DNA of 64,000 bases from Pseudomaricurvus albidus (GCF_018863235.1 NZ_JAHKRS010000001.1:310001-374000); one strand, 5' to 3'. Numbered from the stretch's first letter, positions 36,070-44,884 are shown. The notes: generated by a model not told the origin, from the sequence alone. Translations and numbers: made by a program.

Positions 36070-37071
36070 CTAACCGGAAATGGCTTCACTTAGTTTGCGA
36101 TAGCCCTGCTCTTCCTGATCCGCAACCACCAACAACTGATCGGCCAGTTTGCCATAGTCCAGGGGCATACGGCCTTTCAACATTTTCGCGGCATAGAGCG
36201 CAAAGCGTCGCCACTCGTCACCGATATCCGTAAACAGCAACGAGACATCGGCCAACGCAGAGTTATTCAGAATGGTGGCGGACTCCTGTAAAAAGGAGGC
36301 GTATAAAAATCGAAAACCCGCCCCACCGGTTCCAATCTCTTCCTGCATACGCACCATGTGACCGATAAACAGCTTTCCGAAAGCCTGGTCTTTATCGTTG
36401 CCCAGTTGACGAATACGCCTGGCGACAAAGCGAATACCGCGAACGCCAATGATCGGCAAGGGTGTGCGCAGCATCATATTGACGTTGCCACGAATCGCTT
36501 TGGTAATGGCGCCCCGTAAATCCGGATTGGCGGGAATATTTTTCGGGTAATACAGCAAGCCTTTCGGAGCCAACATGCCTTTGACAAAACGGGCATGCTG
36601 CAGGGATTCATAATCCGCTTCCACGGGCTGCTCAAACGTAGGATCACTGATGAGATAGCGATCGTCGTCACGTCCGTAGACCACCAGATTGTGCGCATTA
36701 AAATGAAAGCGCATGTCTTCAGGAAAATACGGCAACCAGAAAACCGACGTCTGAAGACCGACAGGCCGACCCTCATCCAGATGGGTATTCAACGCCGCCA
36801 TCCCCTGCTCCGGGTGTCGAAAGCGCTCGTAGGCCATGTCGATATTAAGACGTGAAGTCAGGCCTCTGATGACTCGCCCGGGCGGCAGACGATAAGCCAT
36901 CAATGGCATACCACCCACTTTAAGCAGAGGGAGGTAGGCGAACGTCAAGGCACCGGACAAACCAAACACCATGGGTTCCGACAGGTCCAGTCCAGCGTGT
37001 CGGAGCAAAGCAGCCGCAGTACCACTTTCGCAGTGTGCGGTTTGTTGATGGTGGAAGACCAGGTTATTCAT
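36070..37071 (-). CDS. BtrH N-terminal domain protein (cysteine-acyltransferase/protease-like)
   Basis: This 333-aa protein has the BtrH-type start VFHHQQTAHCESGTAAALL with candidate nucleophile Cys14, and a later FHFNAHNLVVYGRDDDRYLI strand with the partner His/Asp, then a helical C-terminal domain of about 130 residues (DUF4872-like). BtrH moves an acyl group from an acyl carrier protein in butirosin synthesis, so this one may release or transfer the ACP-bound chain. The ATG at 37071 overlaps the end of the upstream regulator gene by 8 bp. Convergent with the KS operon. Confidence 0.8.
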   Translation of the reverse strand: MNNLVFHHQQTAHCESGTAAALLRHAGLDLSEPMVFGLSGALTFAYLPLLKVGGMPLMAYRLPPGRVIRGLTSRLNIDMAYERFRHPEQGMAALNTHLDEGRPVGLQTSVFWLPYFPEDMRFHFNAHNLVVYGRDDDRYLISDPTFEQPVEADYESLQHARFVKGMLAPKGLLYYPKNIPANPDLRGAITKAIRGNVNMMLRTPLPIIGVRGIRFVARRIRQLGNDKDQAFGKLFIGHMVRMQEEIGTGGAGFRFLYASFLQESATILNNSALADVSLLFTDIGDEWRRFALYAAKMLKGRMPLDYGKLADQLLVVADQEEQGYRKLSEAISG

Positions 37072-37483
37072 CGGCATCAACCCCAACAGCGGGGAGCTGT
37101 TGTAACGCTTCGACAGACAAGCCCAGCACATACGCGTAGCGGGACAACTTGTCAGACGACAAACGACAAAAGACTGCGGGCTTGAAGTGTCTCTTCACCT
37201 GCCATTTAAACAAGCCCATGCTTTGCGCCAGCACCGTGGCGTCCATGCGTTTGGTGTACATGTGATACTCCAGCGGAGAGCTCTGACCGGCCTCTGCTCG
37301 ACGGCGTGCATCTTCGGCCTGTTGCTGAAATTGCTCCAGCGCCTGATGCAAGACAACCTCTTCCGCATCCCAGCCACTGGACAGTTCGGTGGTGTAGCGA
37401 CCGTTTTCGTCGAGAACGTACAGCGGTTTTCGCTGCCCGGCCAACGACCGGGATTGATCCTGAGGCACATCGTCTTTTTTCAT
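37064..37483 (-). CDS. XRE-like helix-turn-helix protein, cluster regulator candidate
   Basis: This 139-aa protein is not a named family to me. Residues ~80-130 fit an XRE-like five-helix bundle: TVLAQSMGLFKWQVKRHF, then a KPAVF linker, then LSRYAYVLGLSVEALQQL. The N-terminal half is charged and helical (ALEQFQQQAEDARRRAEAG). It lies between the KAS III and BtrH genes, overlapping the latter by 8 bp, and probably regulates the minus-strand half of the cluster or acts as a small structural partner. Confidence 0.6.
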   Translation of the reverse strand: MKKDDVPQDQSRSLAGQRKPLYVLDENGRYTTELSSGWDAEEVVLHQALEQFQQQAEDARRRAEAGQSSPLEYHMYTKRMDATVLAQSMGLFKWQVKRHFKPAVFCRLSSDKLSRYAYVLGLSVEALQQLPAVGVDADE

Positions 37484-37498
37484 ATCATCCCTGACTAT

Positions 37499-38656
37499 TC
37501 ATCCCTGACTGCCACACACCGTCAGCATCATAAACGACGATGAGAAACGACCACTTTCCGGTACGTAGCACAGAATTTTATGGCCAGGTTGCAAACGGCC
37601 CGAACGGAACAGTTCTTCAAGCATGATGTAAATGGAGGCTGAGCCCGTATTGCCTTTCGTGGTCAAATTGGTAGCCCAGCGCTCGAACGGAATGTCAAAG
37701 TCCAACAGCTTGAGTGCGGCAGCCAATTTGTCGCGGAAAAATTCTGACGAGTAATGAGGCAAAAAGAAATCCACATCCGAACTGAGCAATTGCTTGTCTT
37801 CAATCAGTTCGACCAGAGGCTTCTCGACCGTGTAGTGAATGATATTTTCATTCAACTGCTTCACGTCCTGCTTGATCGCAAACACCGAGTCCGACAACCA
37901 GGTTTCCGGAGAAGATTCTTTCCAGCTGATCAGGCGGCCATCCTCTGCCTTTTGCGCCCCACTGTACATGCACGCGTCCAGCTCGTTGGCATAGGATCGC
38001 TGAAAGATCCAGTCAATGCGCAGGGATAATCCGCTGTCAGCCGGTTTGGGCTGCAGACGAATGGCACCCGCTCCATCGGATAACATCCAGCGCAAAAAAT
38101 CTTTTTCGAAGGCAATTTCCGGATGGCTTTGCAACGCTTCCACTTTTGCATCCACTTCTTTCTCATACAGGTGACTGCGCAACACCGCAGACGCCACTTC
38201 GGATCCTGTCGCTACCGCGTTTTGGTACTGACCACTGGCAACACCCATCCAGGCATACTTCAGGGCGGTCATGCCGGCAACACAAACCCCCGCAGTGGCC
38301 ACCACTTCGCAACTGGATGAGGCCAGTTCGCCATGCACCATTACAGCATGATTGGGCATCACCTGGTCGGGCATGCTGGTGCCGCACACCAGGCAGTCCA
38401 TCTGATCCAGCGTAAAACCATTTTTTTCGAGCCCCTTCACCGCCGCCGCTGTTAACTGCGCGTTGTTGTGAGTCGCCTCGCCGGTTTGCGGATCAATGGC
38501 GTAATAGCGGGTGCGAATACCATTGCTGCGTAAAATCAAACGGCGGGCACGGGAAGGACGAGCCCCAATCTGACCCAGCACCCGCTCCATGTTGTCGTTC
38601 TCCACCGGCGCATTGGGCAGCAGAACAGCAATATCACTAATGTATACAGAATTCAT
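37499..38656 (-). CDS. KAS III-type ketosynthase, DarB-like
   Basis: This 385-aa FabH-fold enzyme carries a full Cys-His-Asn triad: Cys125 (VATAGVCVAGMTAL), His301 (FLPHYSSEFF) and Asn336 (TTKGNTGSASIY). DarB enzymes are KAS III-like and join two acyl chains in dialkylresorcinol synthesis. The next upstream gene encodes a DarA-like protein, which makes that assignment the best fit. The ATG at 38656 gives MNSVYISDIAVLLPNAP. The frame's earlier start (38743) lies inside the DarA-like gene. Only 10 bp separate the two genes, so they are coupled. Confidence 0.82.
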   Translation of the reverse strand: MNSVYISDIAVLLPNAPVENDNMERVLGQIGARPSRARRLILRSNGIRTRYYAIDPQTGEATHNNAQLTAAAVKGLEKNGFTLDQMDCLVCGTSMPDQVMPNHAVMVHGELASSSCEVVATAGVCVAGMTALKYAWMGVASGQYQNAVATGSEVASAVLRSHLYEKEVDAKVEALQSHPEIAFEKDFLRWMLSDGAGAIRLQPKPADSGLSLRIDWIFQRSYANELDACMYSGAQKAEDGRLISWKESSPETWLSDSVFAIKQDVKQLNENIIHYTVEKPLVELIEDKQLLSSDVDFFLPHYSSEFFRDKLAAALKLLDFDIPFERWATNLTTKGNTGSASIYIMLEELFRSGRLQPGHKILCYVPESGRFSSSFMMLTVCGSQG

Positions 38657-38666
38657 AAAAGACAAT

Positions 38667-39641
38667 CTAACTATATTCAGTACTCTGAACCCGCATGATC
38701 TTTTCATCCGCGACTTCAGATGCAGAACCCGACGGTTCGGCAAAGTAGGCTTTCTGAGCGTCGATGCGTTCTCGCATGAGCGGAGCCAATAATTTATTCA
38801 ACAACATATTCAGCGGCACAACAGTGACAATCAGCACCACCAGAAAAACGGCATAGACCGCCAGTAAACATCGACGAAGCCGTGCACCTTCCGGTCCCAG
38901 TGCACGGAACAATCGTCCCCACAAACGGAACGCACGACGACCCGTTTTCTCACTGGCAATCAATGACTCTTCGATCTGTACTGCGCCCAGGTTCTTCAAC
39001 AGATCGCCATTCAGTTCACGGCCCTCATCAAACCACTGAACAATGCGGGCACCAAAACGATCACAGCGTTTGATGTTCTCTTCAGAGACTCCGGCCCTGG
39101 GAATCAATCCACCAAGGTGCGGACCCTTTTTCCCGGTGAGAACCCACACGGGTGTGGCCCAAAAGCTGCCGATGCTCCCGGCTTCATCCACCAGTGCCAC
39201 ATTACCCACCAGTCGCCCACCCAGTCCGGCGATCATTTTTTTCATTTCTTCCTGCGCCAGCAGCCACATATTGCGACAGCCAATCAAGGTCACCACCGGC
39301 TTATCCTTCAACAGTTTTTTCGCTGCCGAACTTTGCATAAACCCAGTCATCGGCAAGGATGGAGACAAAAACCACACCTGGTAAGCGATGATGATCAAAT
39401 CAAAATCTTCGTCCGCAGATACCGTGAGAGGCTCAATCGTCGGCGGATCCAGATACACCGAATTCGGAAAAGTATCGAGAAACTGAAAAAATGGCCAGGG
39501 AAAAGGATAGGGCTTTTGCGGGCACACATTTTCAAACACCACCGAGACATTCTCATCGTCTACCAATGGCTGTGTAAAATGTCTGGCAATGTCGCTAAGC
39601 TGCCCACTTTGGGAATAGTGAACGACCAATACTTTTTTCAT
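38667..39641 (-). CDS. Flavodoxin-fold protein, DarA-like (dialkylresorcinol condensing enzyme)
   Basis: This 324-aa protein opens KKVLVVHYSQSGQLSDIARH, a flavodoxin-like phosphate loop, followed by YPFPWPFFQFLDTFPNSVYL and AYQVWFLSPSLPMTGF, which match my memory of DarA-family proteins. DarA aromatises the DarB product to a resorcinol. A TM segment near residues 265-287 (LAVYAVFLVVLIVTVVPLNM) anchors the tail, consistent with a lipid product. The ATG at 39641 is used. A TTG at 39650 is in frame and would add 3 residues, with AAGGA only 4 nt upstream. Confidence 0.72.
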   Translation of the reverse strand: MKKVLVVHYSQSGQLSDIARHFTQPLVDDENVSVVFENVCPQKPYPFPWPFFQFLDTFPNSVYLDPPTIEPLTVSADEDFDLIIIAYQVWFLSPSLPMTGFMQSSAAKKLLKDKPVVTLIGCRNMWLLAQEEMKKMIAGLGGRLVGNVALVDEAGSIGSFWATPVWVLTGKKGPHLGGLIPRAGVSEENIKRCDRFGARIVQWFDEGRELNGDLLKNLGAVQIEESLIASEKTGRRAFRLWGRLFRALGPEGARLRRCLLAVYAVFLVVLIVTVVPLNMLLNKLLAPLMRERIDAQKAYFAEPSGSASEVADEKIMRVQSTEYS

Positions 39642-39750
39642 AATTGACAACTATTCCTTAAGCGGCGGCCAACACGCATAATGATCCTTTTAGAGAACTC
39701 CCCGCCACATCGCCCCAACCCGAGAATCCCAATCAACACAACAGAGCAAC

Positions 39751-40560
39751 ATGCAAATACCCTTGATGATTCCAATTTCGATTTCAACGACGCATCCGGC
39801 CATACCCGGGCATTTTCCCGGCATGCCTGTGGTGCCTGCCGCGCTTTTGTTGGATGAAATCACGTACCGGTTAGCTCAGGCAACCGATCTGGACATCAAT
39901 GCTGCAAAACAAATTCGCTTTATTGCCCCGCTGGAGCCCGGCCAACAACTGGATGTCCGATATCAGCAAAAAAATCCCGCTGAATACCGATTTATCGGCA
40001 CAGAAAAAGGCAGTCCGGTGGTCAAAGGGGTGCTGAATTATACTGTAACAGAACCGAAATACGTACCCCCGGCCTCCCCCGGCAAATCAGCGGAAACCGT
40101 TGATAGCTGCGACATACAGACATCCAGAGAAGTCACCGACCTCTATCAACACCTGCCTCACTCCGGGCGCATGTGCCTGCTGCAACAAGTCTTGACCTGT
40201 GATACACAGGGAATCACTTGCCTTGCCAACCCCGACCATCTCCAGCCTCTCAACCGCGGCGGGCAACTGCCATCCTGGGCCGCACTGGAATACGCCGCTC
40301 AGGCGCTGGCCTTTCACGGTTTACTGTCACTGCGCGAACGGTCACAGCAAAGTCCAAAGGCGTTTGGCAAAGCCATGATCATTGGTGTCAGGGAAATGGT
40401 GTGTTATCGGCCGCAGATCAACGAGCTTCAGCCCTGCCAGATTGAAGTCACTTTACAGGCGCAACAGCCTCAGGCCGCCAGCTGCACCTTCACGCTGAAG
40501 CAAGATCAGCTGCTGGTCAGCAGCGGACAATTCAACATTCTTTATGAGACAACAACCTGA
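39751..40560 (+). CDS. Fused double-hotdog dehydratase (ApeI/ApeP-like halves)
   Basis: This 269-aa protein contains two hotdog modules. The first (about residues 1-95) has the FabZ/ApeI-type HPAIPGHFPGMPVVPAALLL. The second (about 125-265) has LPHSGRMCLLQQVL and LPSWAALEYAAQALAFHG, the pattern of the ApeP-type dehydratase subunit. In aryl-polyene systems ApeI and ApeP are separate proteins that form one dehydratase, so this looks like a natural fusion. It is divergent from the DarA-like gene across 109 bp and would make the 2-enoyl intermediate for the condensing enzymes. No dedicated ketoreductase is visible. Confidence 0.72.
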   Translation: MQIPLMIPISISTTHPAIPGHFPGMPVVPAALLLDEITYRLAQATDLDINAAKQIRFIAPLEPGQQLDVRYQQKNPAEYRFIGTEKGSPVVKGVLNYTVTEPKYVPPASPGKSAETVDSCDIQTSREVTDLYQHLPHSGRMCLLQQVLTCDTQGITCLANPDHLQPLNRGGQLPSWAALEYAAQALAFHGLLSLRERSQQSPKAFGKAMIIGVREMVCYRPQINELQPCQIEVTLQAQQPQAASCTFTLKQDQLLVSSGQFNILYETTT

Positions 40561-40638
40561 ACGACTGATGCCTCATTGAAAATTGAATCGTCCACAGTGG
40601 CAAACGCTGTTGATTGATGCGCGGCGATCAAAAAAAGC

Positions 40639-41385
40639 TTACTGATAACCGGATTCGTTTGGATCAACGATCACTTCCAGCACCACCATTTGACCGCTAT
40701 AGCGATTGGTATTGCTGAACACAACACGCCCCTGTCCCTGATAAAGCGCCACCGTGCGCGCCAGATCGCCACCTTTGAAATTAAACGGGATCCAGGCCTT
40801 ACCGGTTTGATGGGTATAAGTACTGGTGGGTGTACCGATCAGGGCGTAAACCTCAGACATACCCATACCGTTGGTAACCGCAGTGATCGGCTGATTATTT
40901 CCGCTGGCAGTCTTAGGCTTGGGTTTTGGCTTGGCTGGTCTGGACACAGACGCCTGTTTTTTCAGTTTGGAATCGCCTCGCTGATACTGCTCACCTTCTG
41001 CACGCCCCAGCTGGTTCGCGGATTTTTTACAGTATTTACGAGCTTTGCGATGCACGCTGTCGTCCTGAGCCATCGTCATCAATGCTGTGTAGTAACGCTT
41101 GTTGCCCGACTGGCCCAGAGCCTTACAGCCCCACGAAATAGCATCGACAGAGGTATTATCGTTTGCCGAAGGAGACAGTTGCAGGGTTTTTTCCGCCAGG
41201 GTATCCAGCACCAGCTCATCCCGGCTGCTGCCCCGGTAAATGGACTTCGCTGCATTGCGCAGGCTGCCTGCACTACCCAGCGTCATGGAATCGATCAGCT
41301 GCTGATCGTGGCTGTTAAGAGCCAGCGCATCTGTCGCCGAAAAAGAAGCTGCGGCCGTCAAAAGCACCACCAAGTGTTTACGCAT
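40639..41385 (-). CDS. Secreted protein with BamE/SmpA-like C-terminal domain
   Basis: This 248-aa protein has a Sec signal peptide (MRKHLVVLLTAAASFSATDA, cleavage near LALN), a helical repeat-like middle (SAGSLRNAAKSIYRGSS ... YYTALMTMAQDD) with two Cys, a Lys/Pro-rich linker (RPAKPKPKPKTASG) and a C-terminal ~80 residues (GMSEVYALIGTPTS, then FNFKGGD and YQGQGRVVFSN) resembling the BamE/SmpA fold. It is periplasmic or outer-membrane linked. There is no family name I can support. It lies between the lipid cluster and pckA and is unlike either. Confidence 0.68.
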   Translation of the reverse strand: MRKHLVVLLTAAASFSATDALALNSHDQQLIDSMTLGSAGSLRNAAKSIYRGSSRDELVLDTLAEKTLQLSPSANDNTSVDAISWGCKALGQSGNKRYYTALMTMAQDDSVHRKARKYCKKSANQLGRAEGEQYQRGDSKLKKQASVSRPAKPKPKPKTASGNNQPITAVTNGMGMSEVYALIGTPTSTYTHQTGKAWIPFNFKGGDLARTVALYQGQGRVVFSNTNRYSGQMVVLEVIVDPNESGYQ

Positions 41386-41622
41386 ATTTAATTACCTTTC
41401 CTTGTCTAACCTTGCGGTCATTGGGTGTTATCTGTCACTCCCGCGACAGCGTTTCCACATCGACCGGAGCCGATGACCTTTTCGCGGCGATTCAACCGAT
41501 AACAGACAGGGAGTAATACCAAGCTGAGCCAAAGCGAAAACCGGATTTTTGGGGAGGCAAATGTAAACTAAAAATGATTAATGCGCCACTTGTGTGACAG
41601 AAAACACAGAACAAGCGGGCAC

Positions 41623-41650
41623 AAAAAAGGCCGCTTATCGCGGCCTTTTT
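41623..41650. terminator. Bidirectional rho-independent terminator after pckA
   Basis: GGCCGC (41629-41634), a TTATC loop and GCGGCC (41640-41645) form a 6-bp GC stem flanked by A-run and T-run on opposite sides, so it works on both strands. It ends pckA on the minus strand. Confidence 0.9.
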
Positions 41651-41679
41651 CACATCAAACACTGCAAATCACTTCAGCA

Positions 41680-43239
41680 TTACGCTTTAGGACCCGCTGC
41701 TTCAACGTCGGCACTGACGTTGAATTTCTTGATGTTTTCAGCGAACAAGCCCGCCAGTTTGGCAGCAGCTTCATCGTAAGCAGCCTGATCAGACCAGGCA
41801 TTGCGTGGGTTCAGGTAGCTGGCATCAACACCTGGAACCTCAACAGGAACCTGAAGGTTCATGACGTCCAGAGTCTCAGTGGCAACGCCTTCCAGAGAAC
41901 CGTTCTGACACGCAGCTACCACAGCACGGGTCACAGGAATCGGGAAACGTGAACCCGCACCACCAGCACCACCGGAACCGCCAGTCCAACCGGTATTCAC
42001 CAGGTAGACGTTGGAACCGAAGTCTTCAATGCGCTTCATCAGCAGCTCGGCGTACTCGCGAGCAGGACGTGGCATAAAAGGAGCACCAAAACAGGTGGAG
42101 AAAGTCGGGTTGATACCGGCCTCGGCGCCGACTTCAGTAGAACCAACGCGAGCGGTGTAGCCAGACAGGAAGTGATAAGCCGCGGCTTCTTTGGACAGGA
42201 TAGAAACAGGAGGCAGAACACCGGTTACATCACAGGTCAGGAAGATAACATTCTTCGGCTCACCGGCACGGTTTTCCAGAACGCGCATTTCAACGTGCTC
42301 CAGAGGGTAAGAACAACGGCCGTTCTCACTCAGGCTGGTGTCAGAGTAGTCTGGCTCGCGCTTGTCGTTGTGAACAACGTTCTCAACAATGGCACCGAAC
42401 TTGATGGCATCCCAGATCACTGGCTCGTTCTTTTGAGACAGGTCGATGGTCTTGGCGTAGCAGCCGCCTTCCATATTGAATACAGCGCCCTTGGCCCAAC
42501 CGTGCTCGTCATCACCAATCAGGAAACGCTCGGGGTCAGCAGACAGGGTGGTTTTACCCGTACCGGACAGGCCGAAGAACAGGCAGGTATCGCCGTCTTT
42601 ACCAACGTTGGCCGAGCAGTGCATAGGCATAACGTCTTTTTCAGGCAACAGGAAGTTCTGTACAGAGAACATGGCTTTCTTCATTTCGCCCGCGTAACGA
42701 GCGCCAGCCAGCAGTACTTTGCGCTGAGCGAAGTTCACAATCACAGCCACTTCAGAGTTGGTGCCATCGCGCTCAGGGTCACAAACGAAGTTGGCCGCGT
42801 GCTGAATGGTCCACTCTTCCTTGCCTTTTGGATTGTAGTTGTCGGTGCGGATGAACATGTTGCGACCGAACAGGTTGTTCCAGGCAGTCTCGGTGGTAAC
42901 CTTAACCGGCAGGTAGTGCTCGGGGTCTTCAGCCACGTGCAGGTGAGACACAAAAGTATCTACTGTGGACAGGTGCTCTTCAACACGGCTCCACAGAGCG
43001 TCAAATTTGTCGGCAGCGAAAGGACGGTTTACTGAGCCCCAATCGATACTTTCAGAAGTGGAAGGCTCATCAACAGTGAAGCGATCAGCAGGTGAACGAC
43101 CGGTACGCTCGCCGGTTTCGCAAACCAGAGCACCAGTGTGAGAAAGATAACCCTCACCACGCTTCAGTGCCTGCTCGACCAGTTCGGCAGTCGTAAGGTC
43201 GGTGTAAACGGTCGGAGCCGCATCATCAATCTGTGTCAT
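41680..43239 (-). CDS. pckA: Phosphoenolpyruvate carboxykinase (ATP)
   Basis: PckA turns oxaloacetate and ATP into PEP, CO2 and ADP for gluconeogenesis. The 519-aa protein carries the phosphate loop [17 protein letters not shown], the metal site [20 protein letters not shown] and the substrate motif [10 protein letters not shown]. It ends in an intrinsic terminator and is preceded by a 203-bp leader with a strong hairpin. The order yrfG-hslR-(two extra genes)-hslO-pckA on one strand matches E. coli apart from the insertions. Growth on organic acids is implied. Confidence 0.98.
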   Translation of the reverse strand: MTQIDDAAPTVYTDLTTAELVEQALKRGEGYLSHTGALVCETGERTGRSPADRFTVDEPSTSESIDWGSVNRPFAADKFDALWSRVEEHLSTVDTFVSHLHVAEDPEHYLPVKVTTETAWNNLFGRNMFIRTDNYNPKGKEEWTIQHAANFVCDPERDGTNSEVAVIVNFAQRKVLLAGARYAGEMKKAMFSVQNFLLPEKDVMPMHCSANVGKDGDTCLFFGLSGTGKTTLSADPERFLIGDDEHGWAKGAVFNMEGGCYAKTIDLSQKNEPVIWDAIKFGAIVENVVHNDKREPDYSDTSLSENGRCSYPLEHVEMRVLENRAGEPKNVIFLTCDVTGVLPPVSILSKEAAAYHFLSGYTARVGSTEVGAEAGINPTFSTCFGAPFMPRPAREYAELLMKRIEDFGSNVYLVNTGWTGGSGGAGGAGSRFPIPVTRAVVAACQNGSLEGVATETLDVMNLQVPVEVPGVDASYLNPRNAWSDQAAYDEAAAKLAGLFAENIKKFNVSADVEAAGPKA

Positions 43240-43284
43240 TTCTTTAATAGTCCTGTCAGCTTTGTGGCCTGTTAACCCCTAAAA

Positions 43285-43319
43285 GTGCGGAGGCTTGGCC
43301 GAGAGCCAAACCTCCGCAC
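43285..43319 (-). terminator. Strong hairpin between hslO and pckA
   Basis: GTGCGGAGG (43285-43293) pairs with CCTCCGCAC (43311-43319), with an inner TTGGC/GCCAA stem of 5 bp and a one-base mismatch. Read on the minus strand it is followed by TTTTA, so it may end the hslO transcript. It lies only 45 bp before the pckA ATG, so it could instead act as an attenuator in the pckA leader. Confidence 0.6.
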
Positions 43320-43442
43320 AGGGCAGTCATAGTCAGTATTTTCTCCTCCCGGATACGTTGCCCAGGAGATAGTTAGAATTTTGGGGGCGCCATTATGTCA
43401 GAAAACAATATGCGAATCGATCCCATTCTGCCGCTTTTTTAA

Positions 43443-44327
43443 TCAATGCAGCGAATGTTGTTCACTTCCGAAGATATCATCGATGTCTTGCGTGCCAAAC
43501 GCATAGGTCTGGTTGCAGAAATGGCAATCGATACTGATGAGATCCTGCTCTGCCAACAGCGCTTCCACTTCGCTGCGGCCCAGAGATTTCAGGGCGTTGG
43601 CGGATCTTTCCCGGGAACAGCTGCACTCGAAACGCACGGCGACGGGATCAAACAGGCGCACCTTCTCTTCGTGGAACAGTCGGTAGAGTACTTCGGTGTG
43701 CTCCAGTGTCAGCAGCTCGTCATCTTTGATGGTGTTGGCCAGCTGAACCACGGTTTCCCACTGATCGCGGTTCTCATCGGCACTGGCGACCTGTTGCGGC
43801 AGAGCCTGCAACATCAGGCCGGTGGCGGCCTTGTCATCACTGGTGAGCCAGAATCGGGTGGGCAACTGCTCGGACTGATCAAAATACCCCTGCAAACAGG
43901 TGCTCAGATCCGGGTGATCCAGCGGCACAATGCCCTGGTAACGACTGCCCTTGTCCGGGTCAATGATGATCGCCAACATGCCAGACCCCACCAGAGATTG
44001 CAGATTCCGGCCTTCAAACGCGGAAAAATCAGCCTCGGGGTCTACCTCGGCAATGGCACGAACGGCCTTGTGGTGACTGCATTCCGCCATGATCAGCGGC
44101 AACGGGCCATCGCCCCGCGCCTGCAGCGTGAGGATGCCATCGAATTTGAGGGTGCTGGATAGCAGGCTCACTGCGGCAACAAATTCGCCCAGTAACGACT
44201 GTACCCTGGGGGGTAAATTCTGATTGTTTTCAAGAACTTGCTGATAGCTGTCGCAAAGGGTGACCACTTCACCGCGGATATCGGTCTGGTCAAACAGGAA
44301 GCGTTGCATTAAATCGCAGCTGGGCAT
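43443..44327 (-). CDS. hslO: Redox-regulated chaperonin Hsp33
   Basis: Hsp33 is activated by oxidation and heat, when its C-terminal zinc site releases Zn2+. The 294-aa protein carries the expected CXC (FECSCSRERS) and CXXC (CHFCNQTYAF) pairs and the N-terminal RGEVVTL, then GEFVAAVSLLSSTLKFDG. It protects unfolding proteins in the cytoplasm. It is followed by pckA on the same strand, as in E. coli. Confidence 0.97.
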   Translation of the reverse strand: MPSCDLMQRFLFDQTDIRGEVVTLCDSYQQVLENNQNLPPRVQSLLGEFVAAVSLLSSTLKFDGILTLQARGDGPLPLIMAECSHHKAVRAIAEVDPEADFSAFEGRNLQSLVGSGMLAIIIDPDKGSRYQGIVPLDHPDLSTCLQGYFDQSEQLPTRFWLTSDDKAATGLMLQALPQQVASADENRDQWETVVQLANTIKDDELLTLEHTEVLYRLFHEEKVRLFDPVAVRFECSCSRERSANALKSLGRSEVEALLAEQDLISIDCHFCNQTYAFGTQDIDDIFGSEQHSLH

Positions 44328-44437
44328 GGTATCTCGGGTCGCTCGTCAATCGGGTCGCGATTTTATCACGGCTTGCGTCTTTTCAGATACCCCGGCCAGC
44401 TCAGATCGTCCGCCCACCAAAGCCGGCCGATGAACAG

Positions 44438-44884
44438 CTAGGGGCAGTACTGACGAATTTGCGCCTGCAACGCCACTACCCGCTGGCGCCGTTCCGCCTC
44501 GCTGATGTCGTAACTGCTGCCATCCTCGCGCACAAAGTACACCGGCCCCTTGAGGGCATCCAGATAATTGCGCGCCTGCTCACACTGCTCTTTTCGCTTC
44601 TCCTCGCGATAGGCCTGACGCCCGGCCTCCTGTTGACGCAGGGCTTTTTCCTCAGGTGTTTCGGGCTTGAACAACCTTTCCAGCTTTTCCCGTTCAACGG
44701 CACTTTGATCCACGTTGATGTCACCCAACGTATCGGAAATGTCTTTCGCCGCCTGCTGCTTCGGTTTTTTGTCGCTGAAATGCAGTTTGCCGCTGGCGTC
44801 TCGCCACTGGTAGATCTCGGCACTGGCCGAGCCGAACATCACAAGCAGACAGGCGAGCCCCGCCGCCAGTACAGATCGGCTCAC
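44438..44884 (-). CDS. DUF4124-containing periplasmic protein
   Basis: This 148-aa protein has a signal peptide (VLAAGLACLLVMFGSASA), then the DUF4124 core EIYQWRDASGKLHFSDKKP, an Arg/Glu-rich coiled middle and a C-terminal QAQIRQYCP. Its function is unknown. Its GTG start overlaps the upstream protease gene's TGA by 4 bp (GTGA), so the two are translationally coupled and it may be that protease's helper or substrate. Confidence 0.82.
   Translation of the reverse strand: MSRSVLAAGLACLLVMFGSASAEIYQWRDASGKLHFSDKKPKQQAAKDISDTLGDINVDQSAVEREKLERLFKPETPEEKALRQQEAGRQAYREEKRKEQCEQARNYLDALKGPVYFVREDGSSYDISEAERRQRVVALQAQIRQYCP

Noticed and set aside
39644-39682. Perfect TTGACA (39644-39649) as -35 of the dehydratase gene
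   Set aside because: The only -10-like sequence, CATAAT at 39677, is 27 bp away, too far for a sigma-70 promoter.
44202-44215. TACCCTGGGGGGTA resembling the 7-2-7 motif
   Set aside because: It is 14 bp rather than 16, so heptamer spacing is wrong, and it lies within hslO coding sequence.
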